DNA from: CAWGHZ01 sp963822575
Lineage (GTDB): Bacteria; Pseudomonadota; Alphaproteobacteria; MPNO01; DASWLB01
DNA length: 64,000 bases
Assembly: GCA_963822575.1 (NCBI GenBank)
Contig: CAWGHZ010000004.1
Location: 682,001-746,000 of the forward strand
Direction of reading: 5' to 3'
Below are positions 29,015 to 40,685 of this stretch, piece by piece. The stretch's first letter is position 1. Each line of letters starts with the position of its first letter. The notes beneath the pieces were generated by a model. The model did not search any database, was not told the origin of the DNA, and worked only from the letters and a program-made list of their open reading frames with translations. The translations under genes were made by a program, and so were the position numbers.

Positions 29015-29915
29015 ATGAACGACCTCGATCAAGCCATTCGCGAGCTGGTGATCGCCAACCGCGTCCTCGCCCATGAGGACGTCGTCGACGCCTACGGCCA
29101 TGTCTCGATCCGCCATCCGGACAACCCGAAGCGCTATCTGCTGTCGCGCTCGCGCAGCCCTGAGCTCGTGAACCCCGAGGACATCATGGAGTTCGATCTC
29201 GACGGCACGCCGGTGCGCGGCGACACGCGCGTTCCCTACGTCGAGCGGCACATCCATGGCGCGATCTACGCCAAGCGGCCCGAAGTGATGGCCGCGGTGC
29301 ACAGCCATGCCGAGGCGACGCTCCCCTACGGCATTTCCACCACGCCGCTGCGCCCCGTGATCCACTCGGGCGGGTTCATCGGCAAGAACGTGCCGGTGTG
29401 GGACATCAACGACAAGTTCGGCGACACCAACCTGCTGGTCACGACCTACGCGCAGGGTCAGGATCTGGCCGAGCGGCTGGGCGGCGGGCGGGTGTGCCTG
29501 ATGCGCGGGCACGGCTTTGCCGCCGCCGGCAACACGCTCGCCGACGTGCTGCGCATCTCGATCTACATCCCGAAGAATGCGCGTGTGCTGACCACCGCCA
29601 TGCTGCTCGGCGGCGGGGTGAAGGCGCTGACGCCGGGCGAGGTCGAGAAGCGCGTCGCCATCAACCCTGCCGGGCCGGAGACCCAGCGCGCGTGGGAGTA
29701 CTGGGCGATCCGCTCGGGCTGCGCCGAGTTCCTCGAGCCCGCGCGCACCACCCGCCGCCGCGCCGCCGCCGCCGGGCGAAACGCCGCCGCGGGCAAGGCG
29801 CCCGCCCGCGCCAAGGTCGGCGCCGAAGAAGGCGGCTGCCAAGGCCAAGCCCGCCGCGAAGAAGGCTCCCGCCCGCGGCCGCGCCAAGGCCCCCGCGCGG
29901 GGCCGGCGGCGGTAG
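29015..29915 (+). CDS. Class II aldolase/adducin-domain protein with Lys/Ala-rich tail (apparent frameshift)
   Basis: About 299 residues once repaired. The aldolase domain covers residues 1-235: DAYGHVSIRHPDNPKRYLLS, then HIHGAIYAKRPEVMAAVHSH and CLMRGHGFAAAG give zinc His ligands and a Glu/Arg-rich active site. In the raw frame the C-terminus becomes nonsense and runs through the adjacent repeat to 30046. Removing one T from GAGTTC at 29726-29731 yields a Pro-rich linker and a basic tail with SAPKKAAAKAKPAAKKAPAR, stopping at 29913-29915 just before the repeat. Such tails recall histone H1-like extensions. A paralogue without the tail lies at 57664. GGAGGGGA ribosome-binding site. Confidence 0.8.
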
Positions 29916-29927
29916 GTACCCAAGATT

Positions 29928-30048
29928 GTCAACCTGGGCGCGGCGCAGCGTGTCACGGTGCGCCGCAGACCCGGGACCCATACGGGTGCGACACGGACGT
30001 TGCGAAATGGGCCCCGGACGACGCGCAAGCGCGCCGTCCGGAGTGACA
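29928..30048. repeat. Intergenic palindromic repeat, family A, copy 2
   Basis: It begins TTGTCAACCTGGG and ends GGAGTGACA. Inside are GACCCGGGACCCAT and its inverted partner AATGGGCCCCGG, with an outer pair of GC-rich arms, i.e. a nested inverted repeat. It sits between the class II aldolase and the convergent 2-hydroxyacid dehydrogenase. The frameshifted aldolase frame reads through it. Confidence 0.65.
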
Positions 30049-30055
30049 GATTTGT

Positions 30056-31027
30056 TCAGCCCGCCACGAGATCGGGCAGCTTCTGGCCGGCGGCGAAGGC
30101 GGCGATGTTGGCGATAGCGCGCTCGCCCATCGCGATGCGGCCGTCGTCGGTGGCCGAGCCGAGATGCGGCGCGAGCACCACGTTCTCCAGCTTGAGAAGG
30201 TCGGGGTGGACGCGCGGCTCTGCCGCATAGACGTCGAGCCCGGCCGCCGCGATCTTGCCCGAGGCGAGCGCCGCCGCCAGCGCCGCCTCGTCGACGATGC
30301 CGCCGCGCGCCGTGTTGACCAGAATGGCGCCGGGCTTCAGGCGGGCGAGCCGCGCCGCGTCGAACAGCCCGTCGGTGTCCGGCGTCTTGGGGCAGTGGAT
30401 CGACACCACGTCCACCTCCGCCAGCATGGCGTCGAGCTCGTCCCAGTAGCGCGCCGAAAAATCGATCTCGGTCATCATCGGCACGCGCCTGCGGTTGTGG
30501 TAGTGGACCGCCATGCCGAAGCCGCGCGCGCGGCGCGCGAGAGCGATCCCGATCCGCCCCATGCCCACGATGCCGAGTGCCTGGCCCGCGACGCGCCGTC
30601 CGATCATGAAGGTCGGCGTCCAGCCGGTCCACCCGCCGGCGCGCACAAGCCGCTCGCCCTCGCCGAGCCGCCGCGCGGCGGCGAGGATCAGCGCCATGGC
30701 GAGATCGGCCGTGTCGTCGGTGAGCACGTCCGGCGTGTTGGTGACCGGGAGGTTGCGCGCAGCGGCGGCGGCGCGGTCGATATGGTCGGTGCCGGCGCCG
30801 AAATTGGCGATCAGCCGCACGCTCTCGGGAAGGCGCCGGATCAGCACGGCGTCGATCCGGTCGGTGACGGTCGGCAGCAGCACGTCGGCGCCCTCACAGG
30901 CGCGCACGATCCCGTCGGCGTCGAGCGGCGTGTCGTCGGCATTGAGCCGGGCGGCGTAGTCGTGGGCGAGATGCGCCTCGACGGGGGCGGGCAGGCGGCG
31001 GGTGACGGCGACGGTGAGCTTGGCCAT
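30056..31027 (-). CDS. D-2-hydroxyacid dehydrogenase (glyoxylate/hydroxypyruvate reductase type)
   Basis: 323 residues. The NAD-binding fold shows LGIVGMGRIGIALARRA. Catalytic-site segments are IANFGAGTDHID, LVNTARGGIVDE (Arg) and VLAPHLGSATDD (His), with a Glu in YAAEPRVHPD. This is the standard 2-hydroxyacid dehydrogenase set; the GyaR/GhrB-like family reduces glyoxylate or hydroxypyruvate. It could handle a 2-oxoacid released by the neighbouring aldolase, but that is inference. It converges with the aldolase gene across a repeat. Confidence 0.9.
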   Translation of the reverse strand: MAKLTVAVTRRLPAPVEAHLAHDYAARLNADDTPLDADGIVRACEGADVLLPTVTDRIDAVLIRRLPESVRLIANFGAGTDHIDRAAAAARNLPVTNTPDVLTDDTADLAMALILAAARRLGEGERLVRAGGWTGWTPTFMIGRRVAGQALGIVGMGRIGIALARRARGFGMAVHYHNRRRVPMMTEIDFSARYWDELDAMLAEVDVVSIHCPKTPDTDGLFDAARLARLKPGAILVNTARGGIVDEAALAAALASGKIAAAGLDVYAAEPRVHPDLLKLENVVLAPHLGSATDDGRIAMGERAIANIAAFAAGQKLPDLVAG

Positions 31028-31130
31028 GGCCCATCATTGCGGCGGCCGGTCGCGGCGTCCACCCTTGTCTGGAGGATTCGCGCCCGCGCCCTATAATCGG
31101 GCGCGCGTAACGCACCGGTGCCGGGTGGGG

Positions 31131-31613
31131 ATGGTCCGTATCGTATTGGCGGTGGTGCTCGCCTGTGTCGCTTGCACGGCGGCGCCGGCGGGCGCGGCCG
31201 ACCGCGACCTGCCGCGCTTCGCCAGCGTGCGCGGCGACAAGGCGCACATGCGGACGGGGCCGGGGCTGCGCTACCCGGTCGAATGGGTCTATGTGCGCAA
31301 GAACTTTCCCCTGGAGATCACCGACGAGTTCGAGGCTTGGCGCAAGGTGCGCGACTGGAAGGGCACCGAGGGCTGGATGATCTCGACCGTGCTGTCGTCG
31401 CGCCGCACGGTGATCGTGACCGGCAAGGCGACACATCCGCTGCACCGCGAGCCGAGCGACATATCGGCGGTGATCGCGAAGCTCGACCCGGGCGTGATCG
31501 CCCGGCTCCTCTCGTGCAATCCGGGCTGGTGCCGGATCGAGGTGGCGGGCTTCCGCGGCTGGCTGCCCCGCGGCACGTTCTGGGGCGTCCGCCCCGGCGA
31601 GAAGGTGGAGTGA
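31131..31613 (+). CDS. Secreted SH3-domain protein
   Basis: 160 residues with a signal peptide (VRIVLAVVLACVACTAAPAGA). Two bacterial SH3-like units follow: SVRGDKAHMRTGPGLRYPVE and, after a linker, HREPSDISAVIAKLDPGV with CNPGWCRIEVAGFRGWL. This matches the alphaproteobacterial SH3-like periplasmic proteins; related domains bind cell-wall peptides. The ATG at 31131 follows GGGTGGGG. Upstream lies the divergent 2-hydroxyacid dehydrogenase gene. Confidence 0.85.
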   Translation: MVRIVLAVVLACVACTAAPAGAADRDLPRFASVRGDKAHMRTGPGLRYPVEWVYVRKNFPLEITDEFEAWRKVRDWKGTEGWMISTVLSSRRTVIVTGKATHPLHREPSDISAVIAKLDPGVIARLLSCNPGWCRIEVAGFRGWLPRGTFWGVRPGEKVE

Positions 31614-31616
31614 CGG

Positions 31617-32207
31617 TCAGTCCAGATCCGCCGCCAGGGCGGCGCGGACGCGCTCGGGAATCACCGCCATGTGGCCGTATTTCGGATGCGCGATCGAGAG
31701 CACGACGCGCGTGCCGGCGGTCTTGAACTTGGCGGCCTGGGCGTCGGTCAACGGAAAGTGCAGGAACTGGACAGAGGACGCCTTGCCCTCCGCCGTGGTG
31801 CGGTCGACGTCGGCCTCGGGCACGCCCTTGGCCGTCTCGCCGTCGATTTCCATCGTCACGGTCTCCTCGACTCCGCCGAGTCCGGCGAGGAAGCGCTGGC
31901 GCTGCACCGCGTCCGCCACCTCGAACATCAACGTCGCGACCAGCTCGCGCCCCTTGGGGATCAGCGGGTTGTAGGCCGAGAGCTCGTCGGCGATCTGCGC
32001 CTCGCCGCCGCGCTCGATATAGAGCATCTCGTGGATCTGGTGCCACATCGTGTCGTAGTTCTCGAAATAGAACGTGGCGTAAGGGCCGATCTCGACGCGG
32101 CGGTCGCGCTTCATCTCGGCGAGCGCCTTGTGGCGCGCCTTGCGCGTCCTGGCGTACTCCTCGATCGGCATGATGTCGGTGCGGGTGATTTCGTGTCGGG
32201 GGGACAT
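31617..32207 (-). CDS. DUF3501 family protein
   Basis: 196 residues. TRTDIMPIEEYARTRKARHK at the start and YATFYFENYDTMWHQIHEML mark the family, whose function is unknown. It is the third gene of the operon rubrerythrin - GlpC-like Fe-S protein - DUF3501 (11-base gap). This gene association recurs in proteobacteria and implies a role with peroxide or iron, not a housekeeping function. It converges with the SH3 protein gene. Confidence 0.88.
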   Translation of the reverse strand: MSPRHEITRTDIMPIEEYARTRKARHKALAEMKRDRRVEIGPYATFYFENYDTMWHQIHEMLYIERGGEAQIADELSAYNPLIPKGRELVATLMFEVADAVQRQRFLAGLGGVEETVTMEIDGETAKGVPEADVDRTTAEGKASSVQFLHFPLTDAQAAKFKTAGTRVVLSIAHPKYGHMAVIPERVRAALAADLD

Positions 32208-32218
32208 GATCGCACTCC

Positions 32219-33565
32219 TCAATTCGCGAGCCCGTAGGCGCGGGCGATGAGCTGGATGGGATGCGGTGCCTCCGCGGGCGGCGGCGTCTCCCCCTTGTTC
32301 AGCCGCTCCATGCCCTGGAGGATGTGCATGCCCGCGAGCGGGCACTCCGACGAGACGTGGGCCTTGCCGCCCTCGGCCGCTTGGCGGGCCACCGGCCGTC
32401 CGACCTTGAGGGCAGTCTCGAAATTACCCTTGATGATGCCCCATGAGCCGCCGTGGCCGGAGCAGCGCTCGATCACTTGCACCTCGGTCTCGGGCACCAG
32501 GCGCAGCATCTCCGCCGCCTTGGCGCCGATGTTCTGGGCGCGGGCGTGGCAGGCGAGGTGGATGGCGACGCCGCCCGCGAGGGGCGAGAGGCCGGGGGCC
32601 AGCCCCTCGTTCTTGGCGATGTCGACGATGTATTCCGAGATGTCGTGCGTCGCTTCGGCGAGGCGCTGCACGTCCGCGTCGCCGGACACGATCAACGGCC
32701 ATTCGAACTTGAGCATCAGGGCGCAGGACGGCACCAGCGCGATCACGTCGTAGCCCTTCTCGATCCAGGGCTTCATCTCCGTGGCGACCTTCTTCGCGTT
32801 GGCCGCGACGCGCTTCAGATCGCCCTGCTCCAGCTTCGGCATGCCGCAGCAGCCGGGATAGACGATTTCGGTCTCGACGCCGTTCTTCGCCAGCACGGCG
32901 CGCGTCGCCTCGCCGATCTCAGGGTTGTTGTAGTTGCCGTAGCAGGTGGCGTAGAGCACCGCCTTGCGCCCGTGCGCCGGCGCCTCGGCATTCACCGGCG
33001 GCGCCGCGCTCTTGGCACGGGCGGTGAGCGTCTTGCCGTGGAACTTGGGCAGCGCCGCGTTCCGGTCGATGCCGGCGACGCGCTCCATCAGGCTGCGCGT
33101 GAAGCCGTTATGGGTGTCGGACGCCCAGTTGGCGAGGCCGGCGACGGGCGCCGCCGCCTTGCCGTTCCCATCCGTTTCGGCCAGCCGCTTGCCGACGAAT
33201 CCCACCTCGCCCCGCGCGAACTGCATCGCCCGGTAGCGCAGCATCAGATGCGGGAAGTCGAGGTTGAACTCGTGCGGCGGCACGTAGGGGCACTTGGTCA
33301 TGAAGCACATGTCGCACAGCGTGCATGCGTCCACGACCTGCTTGAAATCGGCGGAGGGGACCGCGTCGAGCTCGCCCGTTTCGGTTTCGTCGATCAGGTC
33401 GAACAGGCGCGGGAACGAGTCGCACAGATTGAAACAGCGCCGGCACCCATGGCAGATGTCGAAGACGCGCCGCATCTCCTTCTCGATCGCCGCCGGATCG
33501 ACGAATTCGGGATCGGACCAGGCGATAGGATGGCGCACGGGGGCGCCCAGGCCGCCCTCGACCAT
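32219..33565 (-). CDS. GlpC/HdrD-like iron-sulfur protein with two CCG domains
   Basis: 448 residues. Two [4Fe-4S] motifs at the N-terminus: CHGCRRCFNLCDSFP and CTLCDMCFMTKCPYVPP. Two CCG (heterodisulfide reductase-type) domains follow, with VYPGCCGMPKLEQGD and ERCSGHGGSWGIIKG. Relatives (GlpC, LldE, HdrD) pass electrons between a flavoprotein or quinone and a thiol or cluster. There is no flavoprotein partner gene here, so the electron donor may be elsewhere. Position between rubrerythrin and DUF3501 suggests it supplies electrons for rubrerythrin-dependent peroxide reduction (inference). Confidence 0.87.
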   Translation of the reverse strand: MVEGGLGAPVRHPIAWSDPEFVDPAAIEKEMRRVFDICHGCRRCFNLCDSFPRLFDLIDETETGELDAVPSADFKQVVDACTLCDMCFMTKCPYVPPHEFNLDFPHLMLRYRAMQFARGEVGFVGKRLAETDGNGKAAAPVAGLANWASDTHNGFTRSLMERVAGIDRNAALPKFHGKTLTARAKSAAPPVNAEAPAHGRKAVLYATCYGNYNNPEIGEATRAVLAKNGVETEIVYPGCCGMPKLEQGDLKRVAANAKKVATEMKPWIEKGYDVIALVPSCALMLKFEWPLIVSGDADVQRLAEATHDISEYIVDIAKNEGLAPGLSPLAGGVAIHLACHARAQNIGAKAAEMLRLVPETEVQVIERCSGHGGSWGIIKGNFETALKVGRPVARQAAEGGKAHVSSECPLAGMHILQGMERLNKGETPPPAEAPHPIQLIARAYGLAN

Positions 33566-33633
33566 GACGGAAAATCCTCCGGTCGTCGGGCGGGAGCGGC
33601 TGGCCGCCCCCGCCGCGCTGTCAGTCGGTTCGG

Positions 33634-34053
33634 CTAGCCGAGGTCGTTGAGCGCCTTGGTGAAGCGCCCAGCGTGCGACTTCTCGGCCTTGGCGAGGGTC
33701 TCGAACCAGTCGGCGATCTCGTCGAACCCTTCCTCGCGGGCCGAGCGCGCCATGCCCGGGTACATGTCGGTGTACTCGTGCGTCTCGCCGGCGACGGCGG
33801 CCTTCAGGTTCTTGTCGGTCGCGCCGATCGGCAGGCCGGTCGCGGGATCGCCCACTTCCTCGAGATACTCGAGATGGCCGTGGGCGTGGCCGGTCTCGCC
33901 CTCGGCGGTGGAGCGGAACACGGCGGCGACGTCGTTGAAGCCCTCCACGTCCGCCTTCTGGGCGAAGTAGAGATAGCGCCGGTTCGCCTGCGACTCGCCG
34001 GCGAAGGCCTCCTTCAGATTGGCTTCCGTCTTGGTGCCTTTAAGCGACGGCAT
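33634..34053 (-). CDS. Rubrerythrin (diiron domain only)
   Basis: 139 residues. Ferritin-like four-helix bundle with ligands in FAGESQANRRY, AEGETGHAHGHLEYLE, AGETHEYTDMYP and AKAEKSHAGRF (E and ExxH motifs). The C-terminal rubredoxin domain of classical rubrerythrins is missing, so a separate electron donor is needed. Reduces hydrogen peroxide. It heads the operon with the Fe-S and DUF3501 genes, and an Irr-box-like sequence lies 99 bases before its ATG. Confidence 0.93.
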   Translation of the reverse strand: MPSLKGTKTEANLKEAFAGESQANRRYLYFAQKADVEGFNDVAAVFRSTAEGETGHAHGHLEYLEEVGDPATGLPIGATDKNLKAAVAGETHEYTDMYPGMARSAREEGFDEIADWFETLAKAEKSHAGRFTKALNDLG

Positions 34054-34151
34054 GATTGTCTCCCCTTTGTCAGGTCTGGAAACGCGTTGGGGCGCGCTGA
34101 ACCGCGCCCGCACCCCGCTTATATGGGGGACATGCGGACGGTGTCAACCAG

Positions 34152-34168
34152 TTTAGAATTATTCCAGG
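34152..34168. promoter_or_regulatory. Candidate iron control element (Irr box)
   Basis: TTTAGAA, three bases, then TTCCAGG: an imperfect palindrome whose left half fits the Irr/ICE pattern as I recall it (TTTAGAA-N3-TTCTAAA), while the right half deviates. It lies between the irr stop and the rubrerythrin start, in an AT-rich patch, suitably placed to control the rubrerythrin operon. Not tested by any computation. Confidence 0.45.
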
Positions 34169-34198
34169 AAGATTTTTAGAGGACGGGAAGGTAAGGGC

Positions 34199-34645
34199 TC
34201 ACTCGCCCTCGGCTCGGATGCGGACGATCACGTCCACCCGGCTCACCTGGGCGCCGCCGGGCGGCTCGGGTAGGGCGGCGAGGACGATGGACTCGCCGGG
34301 GATGTCCTGCAGCCGGCCGGACCCCTCGAAAAAGAAATGATGATGGTCGGCCGTATTGGTATCGAAATAGCTCCGCCCGGAATCGACGACCACTTGGCGC
34401 AAAAGCCCCGCCGCCGTGAACTGGTGCAGCGTGTTGTAGATGGTGGCGAGTGACACTCGCACGTTCCCCCCGACCGCCTCGCCATGCAGCTCCTCGGCGG
34501 TCACGTGCCGGTCGCCGCCGTCGAACAGCAGCTTGGCGAGCGCGATCCGCTGGCGCGTCGGGCGCAGTCCGGCGTGGCGCAGCCGGTCGATCACACCGCT
34601 ATAGGGCCTGGACATTGACATGGCGTCGATATGGGGTCCGTACAT
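34199..34645 (-). CDS. irr: Fur-family iron/heme-responsive regulator Irr
   Basis: 148 residues from the first ATG; a start 24 bases downstream (MSMSRPY) is possible. The winged helix LRHAGLRPTRQRIALAKLLF and NVRVSLATIYNTLHQFTAAG recognises DNA. ADHHHFFFEGSGRLQDIP holds the His cluster of Irr, and the C-terminal Cys residues of canonical Fur are absent. Irr acts under iron limitation and decays with heme. It lies directly upstream of the rubrerythrin operon in the same direction, fitting control of peroxide defence by iron status. Confidence 0.9.
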   Translation of the reverse strand: MYGPHIDAMSMSRPYSGVIDRLRHAGLRPTRQRIALAKLLFDGGDRHVTAEELHGEAVGGNVRVSLATIYNTLHQFTAAGLLRQVVVDSGRSYFDTNTADHHHFFFEGSGRLQDIPGESIVLAALPEPPGGAQVSRVDVIVRIRAEGE

Positions 34646-34738
34646 CGCGATTTAAAGCCTTGATGACATTACTTGAACAGCCTCGCACGGGACAAGCGTC
34701 CCACGCGGCGAAAAGTTCCCTGAAAATCAATTTTTGCG

Positions 34739-36136
<1,398 letters not shown>

Positions 36137-36258
36137 GGTCGGCTGTCCTTAGGTGCGTTCCACTTCCGGCGCGCCGCGACGCGCCGCCCAACCGCGGAAT
36201 ATATGGGCAGACCCCGCGCGTGGCCAGGGGGGCGGGCGGGCTCCCGACCGACCAAGCT

Positions 36259-36370
36259 GTCACCCCGGACGGCGCGCGACGCGCACCGCGCCGGGGCCCA
36301 TCTTGCCGCGTCTCGGATGCTGGACGATGGGTCCCGGCTCTCGCCGCGTCGCGGCTCGGCCGGGATCACA
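36259..36370. repeat. Intergenic palindromic repeat, family A, copy 3
   Basis: It opens TGTCACCCCGGACGGCGCG and closes GGGATCACA. Inside are CGGGGCCCATC and GATGGGTCCCGG, forming the nested palindrome. It occupies the gap between pnp and the nitronate monooxygenase gene (36137-36386); no other signal was recognised there. Confidence 0.72.
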
Positions 36371-36386
36371 ATCGTGCGGTCTCCCC

Positions 36387-38538
<2,152 letters not shown>

Positions 38539-38586
38539 GGTTCCGTCCTTCCCGTACGCGACGCCGCCCTATGCGGCGCCGCCCCC

Positions 38587-38621
38587 GGCCGACGGATCGC
38601 CCGCCTGGCCGGCCGTCGGCC
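38587..38621 (-). other. rpsO-pnp intergenic hairpin
   Basis: A perfect 9-bp stem (38587-38595 with 38613-38621) lies in the 221-base rpsO-pnp spacer, 48 bases before the pnp ATG. In E. coli an RNase III-cut hairpin at this place controls PNPase levels. Same position and orientation are seen here, but no sequence similarity is claimed. Confidence 0.4.
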
Positions 38622-38759
38622 CTTCAGCCTCTGTGGCGAAAAGCCAAACGGCGCCGCGGACCATCCGCAACGCCGGTCGGGCCGGCGACGGTTCGGCCGC
38701 CAGCCCCGTGTGGCGCGCAGGCTGTGCGCGCATCAGTTTCGAAAACGTGTGGGGCGCGA

Positions 38760-39029
38760 CTATCGCCTCAGCCCCAGCCGGCCGATCAGCGAATCGTACC
38801 GGGTATTGTCCACCCGCTTGACGTAGTCGAGCAGACGGCGCCGCTGGCCGACCATAATCAACAGGCCGCGGCGCGAATGGTGGTCTTTCTTGTGGTCCTT
38901 CAGGTGCTCGGTCAGGTTCTTGATGCGCTCCGACAGGATCGCGACCTGCACTTCGGGCGAGCCGGTGTCGCCCGGGTTGACCGCGTAGTCCTTGATGAGC
39001 TCCTGCTTCCGCTCGGCGGTAATCGACAT
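38760..39029 (-). CDS. rpsO: 30S ribosomal protein S15
   Basis: 89 residues. MSITAERKQELIKDYA, GDTGSPEVQVAILSERI and HHSRRGLLIMVGQRRRLLDY are canonical S15. It binds 16S rRNA and helps assemble the platform. The ATG at 39029 follows AAGGAG; the upstream extension of the open frame is not part of the family. Lies between truB and pnp as in most proteobacteria. Confidence 0.98.
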   Translation of the reverse strand: MSITAERKQELIKDYAVNPGDTGSPEVQVAILSERIKNLTEHLKDHKKDHHSRRGLLIMVGQRRRLLDYVKRVDNTRYDSLIGRLGLRR

Positions 39030-39234
39030 CGTGTACTCCTTCCGCTCTGCATGGGGTGGGCGGCGCCAGGATGTCGTCCAGCGCCGTCCGAGGCTTCGAG
39101 TGCGGCGCAATATGCCCGAACGGAGCGCGAACCGCCATGGAAATCGGCGCGGCCGCGCTATCGCGCCGAGACCAGCGGATTGCGCCACCGAAGGCCCGGA
39201 AACCGGGCGAAATCGCCCGGGATCGCTGGTCGCC

Positions 39235-40118
39235 TCACAGGTTCAGCACGCGCACCGGCCGTATCTCGCCGCCTTCGAGGCGGGCGAGGGCCACGGGCTT
39301 GCCCGCATGGACGGCGAGGACCGTTACGCTGTCCCCCGCGGACGCCCGGCGCACCGCCCGGCCGTGGCGCAAATGGCCGGCCTCGGCCTCGGTGAGGTCG
39401 AGCGCCAGGCCAGGCCGAGCCCAGCGTCGACGGGCAGGATATGCGCCTCTACACCATCGGCCTCCAACGTCTCCAGGGTCGTCGCGCCGGCCTCCTCGAA
39501 CGGGCCGACGCGGAGCCGGCGCAGTCGCGAGACCGCGCCCAGCGTGCCCAACGCGGCGGCCAGATCGCGCGCCAGCGCCCGCACATAGGTGCCCTTGCCG
39601 CAATCGACCTGGAACGTCGCGTGGTCGGCGTCGTCCACAGACACGAGGGCGAGCGAATCGATGCGCACGGGCCGCGGGGCGAGCCGTACCTCCTGCTCGG
39701 CGCGGGCCAGCTTGTAGGCGCGCTCGCCGTCGATCTTGAGGGCCGAGTAGGCGGGCGGCACCTGGGCGATCTCGCCGGTGAAAGCGGCGAGGGCGGCGCG
39801 GATGGCCGCCGCCGCGGGGCGCACGTCGCTCATCGCGGTCACGCGCCCCTCGGTGTCGTCGGTGTCGCGCTTCTCGCCCCAGCGCACGGTGAAGCGGTAG
39901 GTCTTGGCGCCGTCCATCACGTAAGCGACGGTCTTGGTCGCCTCGCCCAGCGCGATCGGCAGCACGCCGGTCGCGAGCGGGTCGAGCGTGCCGCCGTGGC
40001 CGAGCTTGGCCGCATTGGTGATGCGCCGGACGCGCCCGACCACCTGGGCCGAGGTCAGGCCCTCGGGCTTGTCGATCGCCAGCCAGCCGTGGATCGGCGT
40101 GCCGCGCCTATGCCTCAT
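39235..40118 (-). CDS. truB: tRNA pseudouridine(55) synthase (frameshifted in this sequence)
   Basis: About 294 residues once repaired. GWLAIDKPEGLTSAQVVGRV starts it; KLGHGGTLDPLATGVLPIAL carries the catalytic Asp, and GKGTYVRALARDLAAALG follows. The frame breaks after LPVDAGLGLAW, and LDLTEAEAGHLRHGRAVRRA continues one frame away to the end. A missing G at about 39400-39410 (TGGCG read for TGGGCG) would restore AWALDLTEAEA. Unlike the other frameshifts in the window it is not at a GAGTTC. It overlaps rbfA by 11 bases. Confidence 0.93.
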
Positions 40119-40539
40119 CGTCGCCCTCGTCCCCCTCCGCGAGGTCGCGCGCCACCTCGGGCGAGCGCAGGAGCCGTTCGATCCGGTCGGCCGTGTCGAA
40201 CGAGGTGTCGAGCGCGAAGCGCAGCTCCGGCGCGTAGCGCAGGTTCACCTCGGCCGCGATGCGCCGGCGCAGATAGGGCGCGGCGCGGGCCAGTGCGGCG
40301 ACGGCCTCCTCTTCGTTCTCGCCGCCGAGCGGCATGACGAAGACGGTCGCGCTCTTCAGGTCGGGCGCGGGTCGAACCTCCGTGACGGTGACGACGCGGT
40401 CCGCGAGTTCGCGGTCGCGCGCCTCGCCGCGCTCGAGCATCTCCGCCAGCGCGTGGCGGATCAGCTCCCCTACGCGCAGCTGGCGCTGCGTGGGGCCGCG
40501 GTCGGGCCGGTCCTTGGGGCGGGGGCGGTTGTGCGGCAT
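40108..40539 (-). CDS. rbfA: 30S ribosome-binding factor A
   Basis: 143 residues. QRQLRVGELIRHALAEMLER begins the KH-like fold; VTVTEVRPAPDLKSATVFV and PELRFALDTSFDTADRIERL complete it. Needed for 16S 5'-end maturation. An acidic tail (EGDEGDDEA) closes the protein. Its end overlaps the truB ATG by 11 bases, so the two are co-translated. A family C repeat separates it from infB. Confidence 0.95.
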   Translation of the reverse strand: MPHNRPRPKDRPDRGPTQRQLRVGELIRHALAEMLERGEARDRELADRVVTVTEVRPAPDLKSATVFVMPLGGENEEEAVAALARAAPYLRRRIAAEVNLRYAPELRFALDTSFDTADRIERLLRSPEVARDLAEGDEGDDEA

Positions 40540-40557
40540 GGCGTGGAGTCCCAACTC

Positions 40558-40658
40558 CGTTCGCCCTGAGCAGGCCGAGGCGAAGCCGAGGCCGTATCGA
40601 AGGGCGAGGTCGCCTCGTGCTTCGATATGCGCCCTCCGGGCGCTACTCGGCACGTACG
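40558..40658. repeat. Intergenic palindromic repeat, family C (CGTTCGCCCTGAGC type), inside the infB-rbfA operon
   Basis: Left arm CGTTCGCCCTGAGCAGGCCG with TATCGAAGGGCG; right arm GTGCTTCGATATGCGCCCTC ending CTCGGCACGTACG. It matches the widespread CGTTCGCCCTGAGC...TCGAAGGGCG element of proteobacteria. Only one copy is in this window. It fills most of the 146-base infB-rbfA gap, so it is transcribed in the operon mRNA. Confidence 0.68.
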
Positions 40659-40685
40659 AATAAAATCGCGATCCTCGCGATACGA

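Noticed and set aside
29916..30046. C-terminal extension of the class II aldolase
   Set aside because: It is reached only through the frameshift and translates an intergenic repeat.
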